Positions 22,467 through 33,038 of a stretch of DNA of 64,000 nt are shown piece after piece. The first letter of the stretch is position 1, and every line of letters begins with the position of its first letter. Both the position numbers and the translations under genes were made by a program. The stretch covers positions 1 through 64,000 of the forward strand of contig NZ_MUMH01000028.1 in NCBI RefSeq assembly GCF_002155965.1, given 5' to 3'. Under the pieces are notes generated by a model. The model was not told the DNA's origin, ran no database searches, and was given only the letters and a program-made list of their open reading frames with translations. Source of the DNA: Allokutzneria sp. NRRL B-24872. Lineage in GTDB: Bacteria > Actinomycetota > Actinomycetes > Mycobacteriales > Pseudonocardiaceae.

Positions 22467-23795
22467 ATGGAAGACTACCGGGTGATCGCCGACGCCATCG
22501 CGGCCGACATCGCGGCCGGACGGCTGCTGCCCGGTGAGCGGCTCATCCCGCAGCGGCAGTTCGCGCGCAGGCACCGCATCGCCAGCTCGACCGCGGCGCG
22601 GGTGTACGGCGAGCTGGTGCGGCGGGGGCTCGCGGTCGGCGAGGTCGGCAGGGGCACGTTCGTCCGCGCGGGCAAGCCGCCGCTGGAGACCGCGCTGGCC
22701 GAGCCGGGCGGAGCGCGCGTCGACCTCGAGCTGAACTTCTCCGTGCTGCCCGAACAACCCGGCCTGCTCGCGCGCAGCATGGAGCGGCTGATGCGCCCGG
22801 ACGTCTTCGGCTCGGCCCTGTTCCCCGTTGTGGTGCAAGGCGATCCGGCCACGCGCGAGCTCGCGTCGAGGCTGCTGGCGCGGACCGGCTGGACACCGTC
22901 CCCGGAGAACGTGATCTTCGCGGGCAACGGTCGCCAGGCGATCGCCGCCGCCATCGCCGCGCTCGTGCCGGTCGGCGAACGGCTCGGAGTCGAGGCGTTG
23001 ACCTACCCCGTGGTGAAGGCGATCGCGGCTCGGCTCGGCATCACGCTCGTGCCGCTGCCGATGGACTCGCACGGCATCGACCCGGAAGCGCTGCGCCAGG
23101 CCAACGTCCGCGCGGTGTACCTGCAACCCACGCTGCACAACCCGCTGGGCACCTCGATGCCGCGCGAGCGTCGCGAGGACATCGCGGAAGTGTTGCGGCA
23201 CTTGGACATCCATGCGATCGAGGACACGATCTACACGTTCCTCCGCGATTCGGTCCCGCCATTGGCGGCTTTCGCGCCGTCGCACACGGTGTTGGTGGAC
23301 AGCCTGTCCAAGCGCATCTCGCCCGGCCTCACCGTCGGATTCCTCGTGACACCAACGGCTCTCGTCGAACGCGTCGCCGGTGCCGTGCGGTCAGGGACGT
23401 GGGCGGCGCCCGGCTTCGCGCTCGCCGCCGCTTCGTGCTGGATCGCCGACGGCACGGCCGACGTGATCGCTTCAGCCAAGCGCGTGGACGCTGCGGCGCG
23501 ACAAGCCTTGGTGCGCAAGGAGTTGACGGACTTCGCGATCACTGCCGACCCGCAGGCGTACCACTGCTGGTGGGAGCTGCCCGAGGCTTGGCGTGCCGAG
23601 ACGTTCGTGGCCGCGGCGGCTCGTCGGGGGATCGCGGTCAGCCCCGCCGCCGCGTTCGCCGTGGGGTCCGGGCGGGCTCCGAACGCCGTGCGCCTGGCCA
23701 CCTCGGCACCCGCCCCCGACGTCCTCTCCGCCGCACTCCGCGCCTTGACCGCGATCGCCCGCTCCTCTCCGGAGTCCTCCGATCCGATCCACTAG
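22467..23795 (+). CDS. MocR/PdxR-type regulator (GntR fused to aminotransferase-like domain)
   Basis: 442 residues from ATG 22467, chosen over ATG 22449 because of the GGAG 8 bp upstream. N-terminal winged helix of the GntR family (IAADIAAGRLLPGERLIPQR, then SSTAARVYGELVRRG), a linker, and a fold-type I PLP domain (about 90-435) with VYLQPTLHNPLG, AIEDTIYTFLR and the Schiff-base Lys in DSLSKRISPG. Such proteins sense PLP or an amino-acid adduct and regulate a divergent gene, here the hydrolase-SDR pair. Confidence 0.9.
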   Translation: MEDYRVIADAIAADIAAGRLLPGERLIPQRQFARRHRIASSTAARVYGELVRRGLAVGEVGRGTFVRAGKPPLETALAEPGGARVDLELNFSVLPEQPGLLARSMERLMRPDVFGSALFPVVVQGDPATRELASRLLARTGWTPSPENVIFAGNGRQAIAAAIAALVPVGERLGVEALTYPVVKAIAARLGITLVPLPMDSHGIDPEALRQANVRAVYLQPTLHNPLGTSMPRERREDIAEVLRHLDIHAIEDTIYTFLRDSVPPLAAFAPSHTVLVDSLSKRISPGLTVGFLVTPTALVERVAGAVRSGTWAAPGFALAAASCWIADGTADVIASAKRVDAAARQALVRKELTDFAITADPQAYHCWWELPEAWRAETFVAAAARRGIAVSPAAAFAVGSGRAPNAVRLATSAPAPDVLSAALRALTAIARSSPESSDPIH

Positions 23796-23803
23796 GGCTT
23801 CCG

Positions 23804-24604
23804 TCACTGGGTGAAGAGGTGGACGGGGGTGGTTTCGCGGACGTGGAAGACGGCGTCGAACCACTCGCGGAGCGAGCCGTTGGCGAGGTGGTGCTCGGGG
23901 TTGGGCGGCGGGCCGATGAAGCGGGTCTTGTGCGCGTCGGAATGCGGGGGCGGGACCAGGTAGAAGGCGTTGGGAAGCTGGTCGAAGGCGGCTTCGGCGA
24001 AGTCCGGGGGAGGCGCGGGAACGGGGAAGAGCACATTGCCGTGGTGGAAGGTCAGCCCGATCGACGCGAAGTCCGAGCCGTACCGCTCGCGCAGGTAACC
24101 GCCTGCCGTGCTGGAGGTGACGGCGGTGTGGGCCATTCCGCCCCAGTACACGATCTTGTGCCCGGTCCGCTCCTGCCAGGCGATGACGTCATCGGCGAGC
24201 TGCCGTTCAAGGCTGCCGGAGCCGGGGCGCGGTGGGTGCGCGATGCGGACGGGGTCGGAGGGGTGCTCCTCGTTGTGAGCGCGAATCCAGCGGACCGTGT
24301 CCAGGATTTCCTCTGTGCGCCAAAAGGGACGCGCTCCGGCAAGCAGTTCGCGAGGATCGCCGATCCCCGTGCGCACGTAGTCGTCGAGGTGGACGCTGGT
24401 CACGTCATCGCCCTCCAGCGCGAGTGACCGGAAGTCGTGTCGCGAAACGAGTACGCGCAGAACTCGTTGGGAGAAAAGGGAAAGCTCACGCGAAGTGCGG
24501 CATGAAGCCCCCAGCGCGACGACCTTCGCATGGCCGACTGCGGCGGCGAGCGGGAGCAGGTCGTCGGGCGCGGCGGCCGGATCGAGGCTGACGGGGTGGG
24601 TCAT
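23804..24604 (-). CDS. Degenerate, shortened erythromycin-esterase-family protein
   Basis: 266 residues from ATG 24604; family members usually exceed 400. Recognisable parts: LVSRHDFRSLALEGD, LDDYVRTG, FWRTEEILDTVRWIRAHN and VYWGGMAHTA. The catalytic GE-x2-H motif near the N-terminus is replaced by GASCRTS, so the Glu and His that activate water are missing. A central helical section is shortened. It may be a pseudoenzyme with another role. Convergent with the MocR gene, 8 bp apart. Confidence 0.6.
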   Translation of the reverse strand: MTHPVSLDPAAAPDDLLPLAAAVGHAKVVALGASCRTSRELSLFSQRVLRVLVSRHDFRSLALEGDDVTSVHLDDYVRTGIGDPRELLAGARPFWRTEEILDTVRWIRAHNEEHPSDPVRIAHPPRPGSGSLERQLADDVIAWQERTGHKIVYWGGMAHTAVTSSTAGGYLRERYGSDFASIGLTFHHGNVLFPVPAPPPDFAEAAFDQLPNAFYLVPPPHSDAHKTRFIGPPPNPEHHLANGSLREWFDAVFHVRETTPVHLFTQ

Positions 24605-24733
24605 GGCTCCAGGGTTCAACCTCAACGGCGGTTCAGGTCAAGGGCGGGGCAAGATGACTTTCCACCGAGCGGAAGAAGAGTCCTTTCCCAAGCCTCACAA
24701 GCGCTTCACGGCGCTGCGAACAGCGTTGAGCGC

Positions 24734-25918
24734 ATGGAACTGAGCAGGAGATCACTCTTGGCGCTGACGGGGGCGATGGCGGTGAGCGGACCGACTGCCC
24801 GGGTCGCCACCCGAGCGGCGCTGTTCCGAGGTGTCGGCCAGCCGTTGTCGGTGGAGACGATCCAGCTCGACCCGCCGGGGCCGACGGAGGTTCAAGTGCG
24901 GATGGCGGCGGTTGGGCTCTGTCGCACGGACTTGCACGTGCTCCGGGGCGAGCGCCAGGTGGGGATGCAGCCGATGGTGCTGGGGCACGAGGGCGCCGGT
25001 GTCGTGGAGGCGGTCGGTGCGACCGTGAGCGGCATCAAGGTCGGCGACCACGTCGTGCTCACGTGGTTGCCCGCGTGCGGAGTGTGCCGGTGGTGCCGCG
25101 CGGGAGCCCACCACCGCTGCGTGGAGAGCAGTCGGATCGCGCGCGGCCCGCAGCTCGACGGCACCTACCGCCGGCGTGACTCCGCTGGCCGGGACGTCGG
25201 ATCGTTCTGCCTGGTCGGAGCCTTCGCGGAGCGGACAGTGGTGGACCAGGCGAGCGTGGTCGTGGTGGACAGGAGCATCCCGTTCGAGGTCGCGGCGCTC
25301 GCGGCCTGCGGGGTCCCGGCGGGCGTTGGCGCGGTGAGGAACGCGGCGCGCGTGCGCGGCGGGGAGAGCGTGGTGGTGATCGGCGTCGGCGGCGACGGGA
25401 TGAACGCCGTGCAGGGCGCGCGGCTGGCGGGCGCGAAGGTGATCATCGCGGTGGACCTGCACGCGTGGAAGCTCGACGCGGCAAGGACTTTCGGCGCCAC
25501 GCACACCATCCAGGCGGGAGCCGGGGTCGACCTGCCCGCACGGGTGCGCGAGCTGACGGAGGGCATCGGGGCCGACCACGCCTTCGTGTGCGTGGACCCG
25601 GCCGCGACCTTGCTCGACGCGAGCCGGGCGACAGCGGTCGGCGGCACGGTGGTGATGACCGGGCTGACCCCGGAAAGCGTTGCCACGACGCCGATCCCAC
25701 CGATCGAGCTGCTGCGCGGGCAGAAGACGGTGATCGGGTCGGTGTACGGCTCGGCGAGCCAGCGCACGGGCATCCCGGAGGTGCTGCGGCTCTACCGGCA
25801 GGGCTCGCTGAAGCTCGGGGAGCTGGTCAGCCGCAGCTACCGGCTCGACGAGATCAACCAGGGCTACGCCGACCTGGCCGCAGGCCGCAACCTGCGCGGC
25901 GTCGTGCAACCCGGTTGA
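24734..25918 (+). CDS. Zinc-dependent alcohol dehydrogenase with a twin-arginine leader
   Basis: 394 residues. Residues 1-27 look like a Tat signal (SRRSLLALTG followed by a hydrophobic stretch), then a full MDR-family enzyme. Catalytic zinc ligands are Cys63 (GLCRTD), His85 and Glu86 (GHEG); structural zinc is Cys115, 118, 121 and 129 (CGVCRWCRAGAHHRC); the NAD fold has GVGGDG. NDMA/mycothiol-type class III relatives are cytoplasmic, so a leader is unexpected. Either the start is truly here or translation begins further in; no strong internal start is evident. The TetR operator and gene follow at once. Confidence 0.78.
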   Translation: MELSRRSLLALTGAMAVSGPTARVATRAALFRGVGQPLSVETIQLDPPGPTEVQVRMAAVGLCRTDLHVLRGERQVGMQPMVLGHEGAGVVEAVGATVSGIKVGDHVVLTWLPACGVCRWCRAGAHHRCVESSRIARGPQLDGTYRRRDSAGRDVGSFCLVGAFAERTVVDQASVVVVDRSIPFEVAALAACGVPAGVGAVRNAARVRGGESVVVIGVGGDGMNAVQGARLAGAKVIIAVDLHAWKLDAARTFGATHTIQAGAGVDLPARVRELTEGIGADHAFVCVDPAATLLDASRATAVGGTVVMTGLTPESVATTPIPPIELLRGQKTVIGSVYGSASQRTGIPEVLRLYRQGSLKLGELVSRSYRLDEINQGYADLAAGRNLRGVVQPG

Positions 25919-25938
25919 CGGAGTGAGTGCTCACTCCG
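25919..25938. promoter_or_regulatory. 20-bp palindromic operator for the TetR gene
   Basis: CGGAGTGAG-TG-CTCACTCCG is a perfect dyad with 9-bp arms, directly after the dehydrogenase stop and 14 bp before the TetR ATG. GTGAGTGCTCAC-type dyads are classical TetR operators. Confidence 0.75.
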
Positions 25939-25951
25939 CATGCTTGGGGGC

Positions 25952-26545
25952 ATGACACCCACGGAGAACACCCGGCGGAGGGCCCCGGGCATGAGCGTCG
26001 AGGAGCGGCGCTCGATGATCGTGCACGCCGTGCTCCCGCTGCTGGTCGAGCACGGCGCGGCGGTCACCACCAGCCAGATCGCCCGCGCGGCCGGGATCGG
26101 CGAAGGTACGATCTTCCGCGCCTTCAAGGACAAGGACGAGCTCTTCGACGCCTGCACGGTCGAGGCGCTGCGCCCGGACCACGTGCTCGACGCGATCGCG
26201 GAGATCCCGCTCGACCAGCCGCTGGAGAAGCGCCTCGCCGAAGCGGCGGAAGCGCTCGGCGCGCACCTGGAGCGGATGAGCGCGCTGATGGCGGCGCTGC
26301 ACCCGCTCGGCCGGACGCGCCGATCGCCGATGAAGAGCGGTCGGCGCGAGTCGATGAACGCCATGCGAGAGGCAGTCACGGAGCTGTTCGCGCCGGAGCG
26401 GGACCGCCTGCGCCTGCCCGCTGACCAGCTCGCGTCGCTGTTCCTGTCCCTGCTCTTCAGCGGCAAGCGGCTCAGCCTGGAAGCCAGCCCGACCACGAGC
26501 CAGGTCATCGACGTCTTTCTCCGCGGCGCAGTGGGGGCCGCATGA
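25952..26545 (+). CDS. TetR-family regulator of the adjacent ABC exporter
   Basis: 197 residues from ATG 25952, preferred to ATG 25940 because of TTGGGGG just before it. Helix-turn-helix: VTTSQIARAAGIGEGTIFRA with FKDKDELF (about 40-70). The C-terminal half is a helical ligand pocket. The gene overlaps the exporter start (ATGA) and has its own dyad 14 bp upstream, so autoregulation and control of the ABC protein are likely, with a drug or lipid as inducer. Confidence 0.88.
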   Translation: MTPTENTRRRAPGMSVEERRSMIVHAVLPLLVEHGAAVTTSQIARAAGIGEGTIFRAFKDKDELFDACTVEALRPDHVLDAIAEIPLDQPLEKRLAEAAEALGAHLERMSALMAALHPLGRTRRSPMKSGRRESMNAMREAVTELFAPERDRLRLPADQLASLFLSLLFSGKRLSLEASPTTSQVIDVFLRGAVGAA

Positions 26546-28500
26546 TGCCGGGTGGCGGCTTCGAGGCCGCGATGCTCGCGAGACGAGGGCGACGGGCTCC
26601 CGCGACGGTGCCCGACAGCGGGCTGACCGGCTCCGCGGACATCCCGGAGCCCACACCGCCGGAGCGCCCGAGAGGGGTGCGGTCGCGGCTCGCTCGCATG
26701 CGCGCGTCGATCGCGGGAACGGTCAGCGGACTGCCGAAGGTGGCCAGGTTGACCTGGCAGGCGAGCCCGGCGCTGACGATCGTGATCACGTTGGTGACAC
26801 TGGTTTCCGGCCTGCTCCCGACGGCAACGGCCTACGTCGCCAAGCTGCTGCTGGACTCCGTGGTCGCGGCGATCCAGCACCAGGGGACCACGTCCGGCGT
26901 CGTGTGGGTGGCCGTGCTCCAGTTCGGAGTGCTGGGGCTGTCCTCGATCTGCGGGGCGGTCACGATGGTCGCGCAGACGCTGTTGCAGGAGCGGATGACG
27001 CTCACCGTGCGGCACCAGGTGATGGGCCACGCGAGCGAGCTGCACCTGGCCTACTTCGAGGGCTCGGAGTCCTACGACACGCTGCGCCAGGCCGCCCAGG
27101 AGGCGCCGCGCCGACCGCTGTCGATGATGACATCGGCACTCGGCCTCCTCCGCTCGGCGATCACGTTCAGCAGCATGATCGTGCTGCTGGTGGTGGTCAG
27201 CCCGGTGCTCGCGCTGGTCGCGCTGCTGGCGCCGATCCCGGCGTTCATCTCGCAGTCGAAGTACGGCGCGCGCACGTTCTGGCAGACCTTCCTGATGTCG
27301 CCGATCAAGCGGCGGATGGACTACCTGTCCTCGTTGGTCACCACGGACACCTACGCCAAGGAGACCAAGCTCTTCGGGCTCGGCGGCTACTTCGTCGACC
27401 GCTTCCGCAAGCTCGGTGAGGTCTCCTACGAGCGCCAGCGGAAACTGGCCGTGAAGGGCAGCGTCAGCTCGACCTCATGGGGCCTGCTGAGCACCCTCGC
27501 GGGCTCGGTGATGGCCCTCTACATCGCGTTGGAGGCCGTCGCGGGCAGGCTCACGCTGGGCGACCTCGCGCTCTACACCGCCGCCGCGACCGCCGTGCAG
27601 ACCTCGGTCTCCGGACTGTTCACCGCGTTCTCCGGGATGTACGAGAACAACCTCTACCTCGACACGCTCTACAAGTTCCTCGACACCAGGCCGGAGATCG
27701 GGCCGCCCGCGAGGCCGCGCCCGTTTCCATCCACAGTGGACGGTCACATCGAGTTCCGTTCGGTCACCTTCACCTATCCCGGCGCGGTCGAGGCGGCGCT
27801 GGACGGCGTGAGCTTCGAGATCCGCCCAGGGGAGAGGGTCGCGGTGGTCGGCCGCAACGGAGCCGGGAAGTCCACGCTGTTCAAGCTGCTGTGCAGGCTC
27901 TACGACCCGAACGACGGCGAGATCCTGCTGGACGGCGTGAACATCCGCGAGTACGACCCGGTCGAGCTGCGCGAGCGGATCAGCGCGATGTTCCAGGACT
28001 ACGTGACCTACCAGGGCACAGCGGCGGAGAACATCGGCCTCGCCGACCTGAACCGTTTGGAGGACAGGGAACACATCGAGCGGTCGGCGCGGCGCGCGGG
28101 CACCGCCGAGCGCATCGCCAGGTTGCCGCGCGGGTACGACAGCCCGCTCGGGCGGTGGTTCGACAAGGGCGTGAGCCTGTCCGGCGGCGAGTGGCAGAAG
28201 ATCGCCCTGGCGCGGGCGTTCCACCGCGAGGCACCGCTGCTCATCCTCGACGAGCCCACCTCGGCGCTCGACGCGCAGGCCGAGCACGAGCTGTTCTCGC
28301 GGCTGCGCGAGCTGGCCTCCGGCCGGACGACGCTCTACATCTCGCACCGCTTCTCCACCGTGCGCCAGGCGGAGCGAATCCTGGTGCTGGAGAAGGGGAA
28401 GGTCGCGGAGTACGGCACGCACGAGCAGCTGATGGCGGCCGGTGCCGGGTACGCCGAGCTGTTCGACCTGCAAGCGCAGGCCTACCTCGATCAGCGCTGA
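26542..28500 (+). CDS. ABC exporter (fused membrane and ATPase domains)
   Basis: 652 residues. A 65-residue Pro/Arg-rich cytoplasmic tail precedes six membrane helices (about 75-380) of the type I exporter fold. The ATPase has Walker A GRNGAGKST (about 437), signature LSGGEWQ (about 545), Walker B LLILDEPTSAL and the switch His in YISHRFS. One half-transporter, presumably a homodimer. Coupled to the TetR gene; regulator-exporter pairs of this kind usually pump hydrophobic toxic compounds. It carries a TCCACAGTGGAC palindrome between its two domains. Confidence 0.92.
   Translation: MMPGGGFEAAMLARRGRRAPATVPDSGLTGSADIPEPTPPERPRGVRSRLARMRASIAGTVSGLPKVARLTWQASPALTIVITLVTLVSGLLPTATAYVAKLLLDSVVAAIQHQGTTSGVVWVAVLQFGVLGLSSICGAVTMVAQTLLQERMTLTVRHQVMGHASELHLAYFEGSESYDTLRQAAQEAPRRPLSMMTSALGLLRSAITFSSMIVLLVVVSPVLALVALLAPIPAFISQSKYGARTFWQTFLMSPIKRRMDYLSSLVTTDTYAKETKLFGLGGYFVDRFRKLGEVSYERQRKLAVKGSVSSTSWGLLSTLAGSVMALYIALEAVAGRLTLGDLALYTAAATAVQTSVSGLFTAFSGMYENNLYLDTLYKFLDTRPEIGPPARPRPFPSTVDGHIEFRSVTFTYPGAVEAALDGVSFEIRPGERVAVVGRNGAGKSTLFKLLCRLYDPNDGEILLDGVNIREYDPVELRERISAMFQDYVTYQGTAAENIGLADLNRLEDREHIERSARRAGTAERIARLPRGYDSPLGRWFDKGVSLSGGEWQKIALARAFHREAPLLILDEPTSALDAQAEHELFSRLRELASGRTTLYISHRFSTVRQAERILVLEKGKVAEYGTHEQLMAAGAGYAELFDLQAQAYLDQR
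27730..27741. repeat. TCCACAGTGGAC palindrome copy
   Basis: Lies at the membrane/ATPase domain boundary of the exporter and is read as Ser-Thr-Val-Asp. See findings. Confidence 0.7.
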
Positions 28501-28671
28501 GCCAGCACGAGTTCGAGCACGTCGATCCCCACCGGCGTGCGGCGGAGGGCGATCCGGTCGGCGGGCAGGACCCACCGGCCGGAGAGCTGCATCGCGACCA
28601 CGCCCTCGCCCGCTCCGAGCCGGTGTCCCGGCGATCGTGGTCGGCCGAATCGCGCCGACCGCGCGGGGCGT

Positions 28672-28833
28672 GAAAGCTCGCGTTCGACATCGGTTTACCC
28701 GTGCACGACCCAGGAGTTGATCGGTTCGACGAACTGCACACATGTGTGACTGGTCGGAGAAACCGCTGAGTGCGGCGACATTCGCCAGTTTCGTGCGGTT
28801 GTGAGCGCGAAGTGCAAGCGAGCGAGCCACCAC
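28672..28833 (-). pseudogene. Remnant of an AraC-family DNA-binding domain
   Basis: Leftward translation gives LANVAALSGFSDQSHMCA followed by VRRTDQLLG, the second helix-turn-helix of AraC/XylS proteins, but with no intact N-terminal region (in-frame stop just upstream) and no proper C-terminus. A further leftward fragment at 28491-28611 (QLSGRWVLPADRIALRR, stop overlapping the exporter end) may be other debris. The 444-bp space 28501-28944 holds only these remnants and the hairpin below. Confidence 0.55.
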
Positions 28834-28895
28834 ACCCCGGTCACCTTTTGAGAGCCCAGACGTCCACGGTGGTCACATGTCGATCATCCGCACGA

Positions 28896-28934
28896 GAAAG
28901 GCCCTCCGCCGATTTCCGTCGCGGAGGGCCTTTC
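28896..28934 (-). terminator. Terminator of the DUF6355-like gene
   Basis: Perfect 14-bp stem GAAAGGCCCTCCGC (28896-28909) with its complement at 28921-28934 and an 11-nt loop, 10 bp after the stop of the leftward secreted-protein gene. In the leftward transcript the stem ends in ...CTTTC. Confidence 0.8.
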
Positions 28935-28944
28935 GCACGGGGGA

Positions 28945-29238
28945 TCAGCAGCCGCTGCGCACGTACCAGGCGTTGGAGATGAACTTGTCGCCCGGCGCGT
29001 TCGGGTCTTCCAGGGCGTGGTCGCCGGGGCCGATGCAGCGCTCAGAGGGGAACATGCCCAGCCAGCGCACCTTGATGGTGACCGCGTCCTTGCCGCAGTG
29101 GTTGTACCTGGCGGTGTTGTCCGAGGTGACGTAGAAACCGCACGGGGCGGCGTCCGCGGTCGGTGCGGCGAGCGTCGCGGCTCCCGCCATCGAACCGAGC
29201 GCGATGGCGAGTGCGGTGAGGGCCTGTGCGATCTTCAT
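28945..29238 (-). CDS. Small secreted cysteine protein, DUF6355-like
   Basis: 97 residues. Sec signal peptide (about 1-30, cleavage near ADAAP), then about 67 residues with four cysteines (CGFY, NHCG, ERCIGPGD, and the C-terminal SGC) likely forming two disulfides. The pattern CGFY ... YNHC ... RCIGPG ... NAWYV matches what I remember of the DUF6355 'natural product biosynthesis' family, a label without known biochemistry. Monocistronic with its own terminator. Could be a secreted binding or inhibitor protein. Confidence 0.65.
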   Translation of the reverse strand: MKIAQALTALAIALGSMAGAATLAAPTADAAPCGFYVTSDNTARYNHCGKDAVTIKVRWLGMFPSERCIGPGDHALEDPNAPGDKFISNAWYVRSGC

Positions 29239-29390
29239 GGGGCCTTCCGTGAAAGACAGGGGGGAAGATGATCATGCGCGGGTGCGCTGGAACCGTAGCG
29301 CGACAACGGCGCGCCCCCAATTCCTTCACGGCGCTCTGAATCGCCCGGAAGTGAAGCAACCCCAAGCGTTCTGACATGTCTCTGGAATCG

Positions 29391-29687
29391 TCAGCGATCG
29401 ACGGACCATTCCACGTCCTCCGGCGGAGCACCGCTGGCCAGGATGTGGTCGACGACCCGGAGCGCGTCGGCCAGCGGCAGCGTGTCCGCATCGGGATAGG
29501 CGTCGTGCTGGCCGTTCTCCAGGACGAATCCGGAACTGGAACCGCTCGCGCCCGGATCGACCGCGTGCTCGCCGGGATCGTCGTCGTCGTTCATCAGCAC
29601 GACCACCGCCCGCGCGGTGTTGCTGACGAAGGCCAGCGAGCGGCCGGACGAACTCGTGAGCCAGGTTTCGAGCCGCCCGGAGCGCAC
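29391..29687 (-). CDS. Imm1-type immunity protein, apparently N-terminally shortened
   Basis: 98 residues from GTG 29687. Matches the C-terminal two thirds of Imm1 proteins: LAFVSNTARAVVVLM, DDDPGEHAVDPGA, NGQHDAYPDADTLP and PPEDVEWSVDR. Intact members are about 130-140 residues; the missing N-terminal part cannot be recovered from the 35 bp to the upstream stop (29722), where translation would need no further start. No toxin gene is adjacent. Either a truncated relic or a minimal immunity gene riding on the UvrA-like operon. Confidence 0.6.
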   Translation of the reverse strand: MRSGRLETWLTSSSGRSLAFVSNTARAVVVLMNDDDDPGEHAVDPGASGSSSGFVLENGQHDAYPDADTLPLADALRVVDHILASGAPPEDVEWSVDR

Positions 29688-29721
29688 CAGCTCCGCCAGC
29701 GCGCCGGGCCGATGGGCGTTG

Positions 29722-32103
<2,382 letters not shown>

Positions 32104-32146
32104 GCTCTTCGTCTCCTGCTGGTGCGCCGTGGCGGAGGGGGTGGGG

Positions 32147-32554
32147 TCAGCTCTGCTGGATGCGGACGGTGTTGCCAGCGGGGTCGCGCACGGCGCAGTC
32201 CCGCACGCCGTAGGGCTGGTCGGCGGGCTCCTGGATGACCTCGGCCTTGTTCGCCACGAGCCGCGCGAAGGCGCCGTCCACGTCGGGCGTCGCCAGCACG
32301 ATGCCGCCGTAGGTGCCCTTCGCCATCATCTCGGTGATGGTGCGGCGCTCCTCGTCGGTGAGGCCGGGGTCGACGGCGGGCGGGTGCAGCACGATCGACG
32401 TGCGCGGCTGACCGGCCGGGCCCACCGTGATCCAGCGCAGGCCGTTGTAGCCGACGTCGTTGCGGACCTCGAAACCGAGCGTGTCGCGGTAGAAGGACAA
32501 CGCCGCCTCGGGGTCGTCCTGGGGGAGGAAGCTGGCGTGAATGTTCAAATCCAT
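32147..32554 (-). CDS. VOC (glyoxalase/bleomycin-resistance fold) protein
   Basis: 135 residues with two beta-alpha-beta-beta-beta modules: [12 protein letters not shown] in the first and [17 protein letters not shown] in the second. Metal ligands are not obvious (His6 and late Glu are candidates), so it may bind ligand without catalysis. Lies 10 bp after the AraC gene and before the UvrA-like gene; drug sequestration or modification alongside DNA protection is the contextual guess. Confidence 0.8.
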   Translation of the reverse strand: MDLNIHASFLPQDDPEAALSFYRDTLGFEVRNDVGYNGLRWITVGPAGQPRTSIVLHPPAVDPGLTDEERRTITEMMAKGTYGGIVLATPDVDGAFARLVANKAEVIQEPADQPYGVRDCAVRDPAGNTVRIQQS

Positions 32555-32564
32555 GCCGGTCAGG

Positions 32565-33008
32565 CTATGTCTGCCCGGGGGAGCGCGCTTCTCGATTCCT
32601 GATCGGTCTGGTCACCTGTTTGGCAACGCACGAGGGAATCCCGGCGGTCGCGTCGGCCGCCTGCTGCCGGTAGGCGCTCGGCGGCATCCCCACCAGTTCG
32701 GTGAAGCGGGTGCTGAAGGTGCCCAGCGACGAACAGCCCACCTCGAAGCACACCTCGGTGACGCTGAGGTCGCCGCGCCGCAGCAGCGCCATGGCCCGCT
32801 CGATGCGCCGCGTCATCAGGTAGCCGTACGGCGATTCCCCGTAGGCGAGCCGGAACTGGCGGCTGAGGTGCCCCGCCGACATGCTCACCCCGCGCGCCAG
32901 CGCCTCCACGTCCAGCGGCTTCGCGTACTCGCGGTCGATGCGGTCCTTGACCCGGCGCAGCCGCGCGAGGTCGCGCAGGTGCTGCTCGGGCGTGGGCCTG
33001 CTGGTCAC
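32565..33008 (-). CDS. AraC-family regulator, DNA-binding domain only
   Basis: 147 residues, essentially two helix-turn-helix units: VEALARGVSMSAGHLSRQFR and SVTEVCFEVGCSSLGTFSTR, with no sensor domain. SoxS/MarA-like in size, so activity may be set by its level. First gene of the operon with the VOC and UvrA-like proteins and presumably its activator. Confidence 0.85.
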   Translation of the reverse strand: MTSRPTPEQHLRDLARLRRVKDRIDREYAKPLDVEALARGVSMSAGHLSRQFRLAYGESPYGYLMTRRIERAMALLRRGDLSVTEVCFEVGCSSLGTFSTRFTELVGMPPSAYRQQAADATAGIPSCVAKQVTRPIRNREARSPGQT

Positions 33009-33038
33009 ACCCGCGATCGTGCCACACGTTCGGCCAGG

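Noticed and set aside
28504-28620. Small leftward gene ending at 28491
   Set aside because: No usable start codon with a ribosome site, stop inside the exporter gene and no family match; treated as debris.
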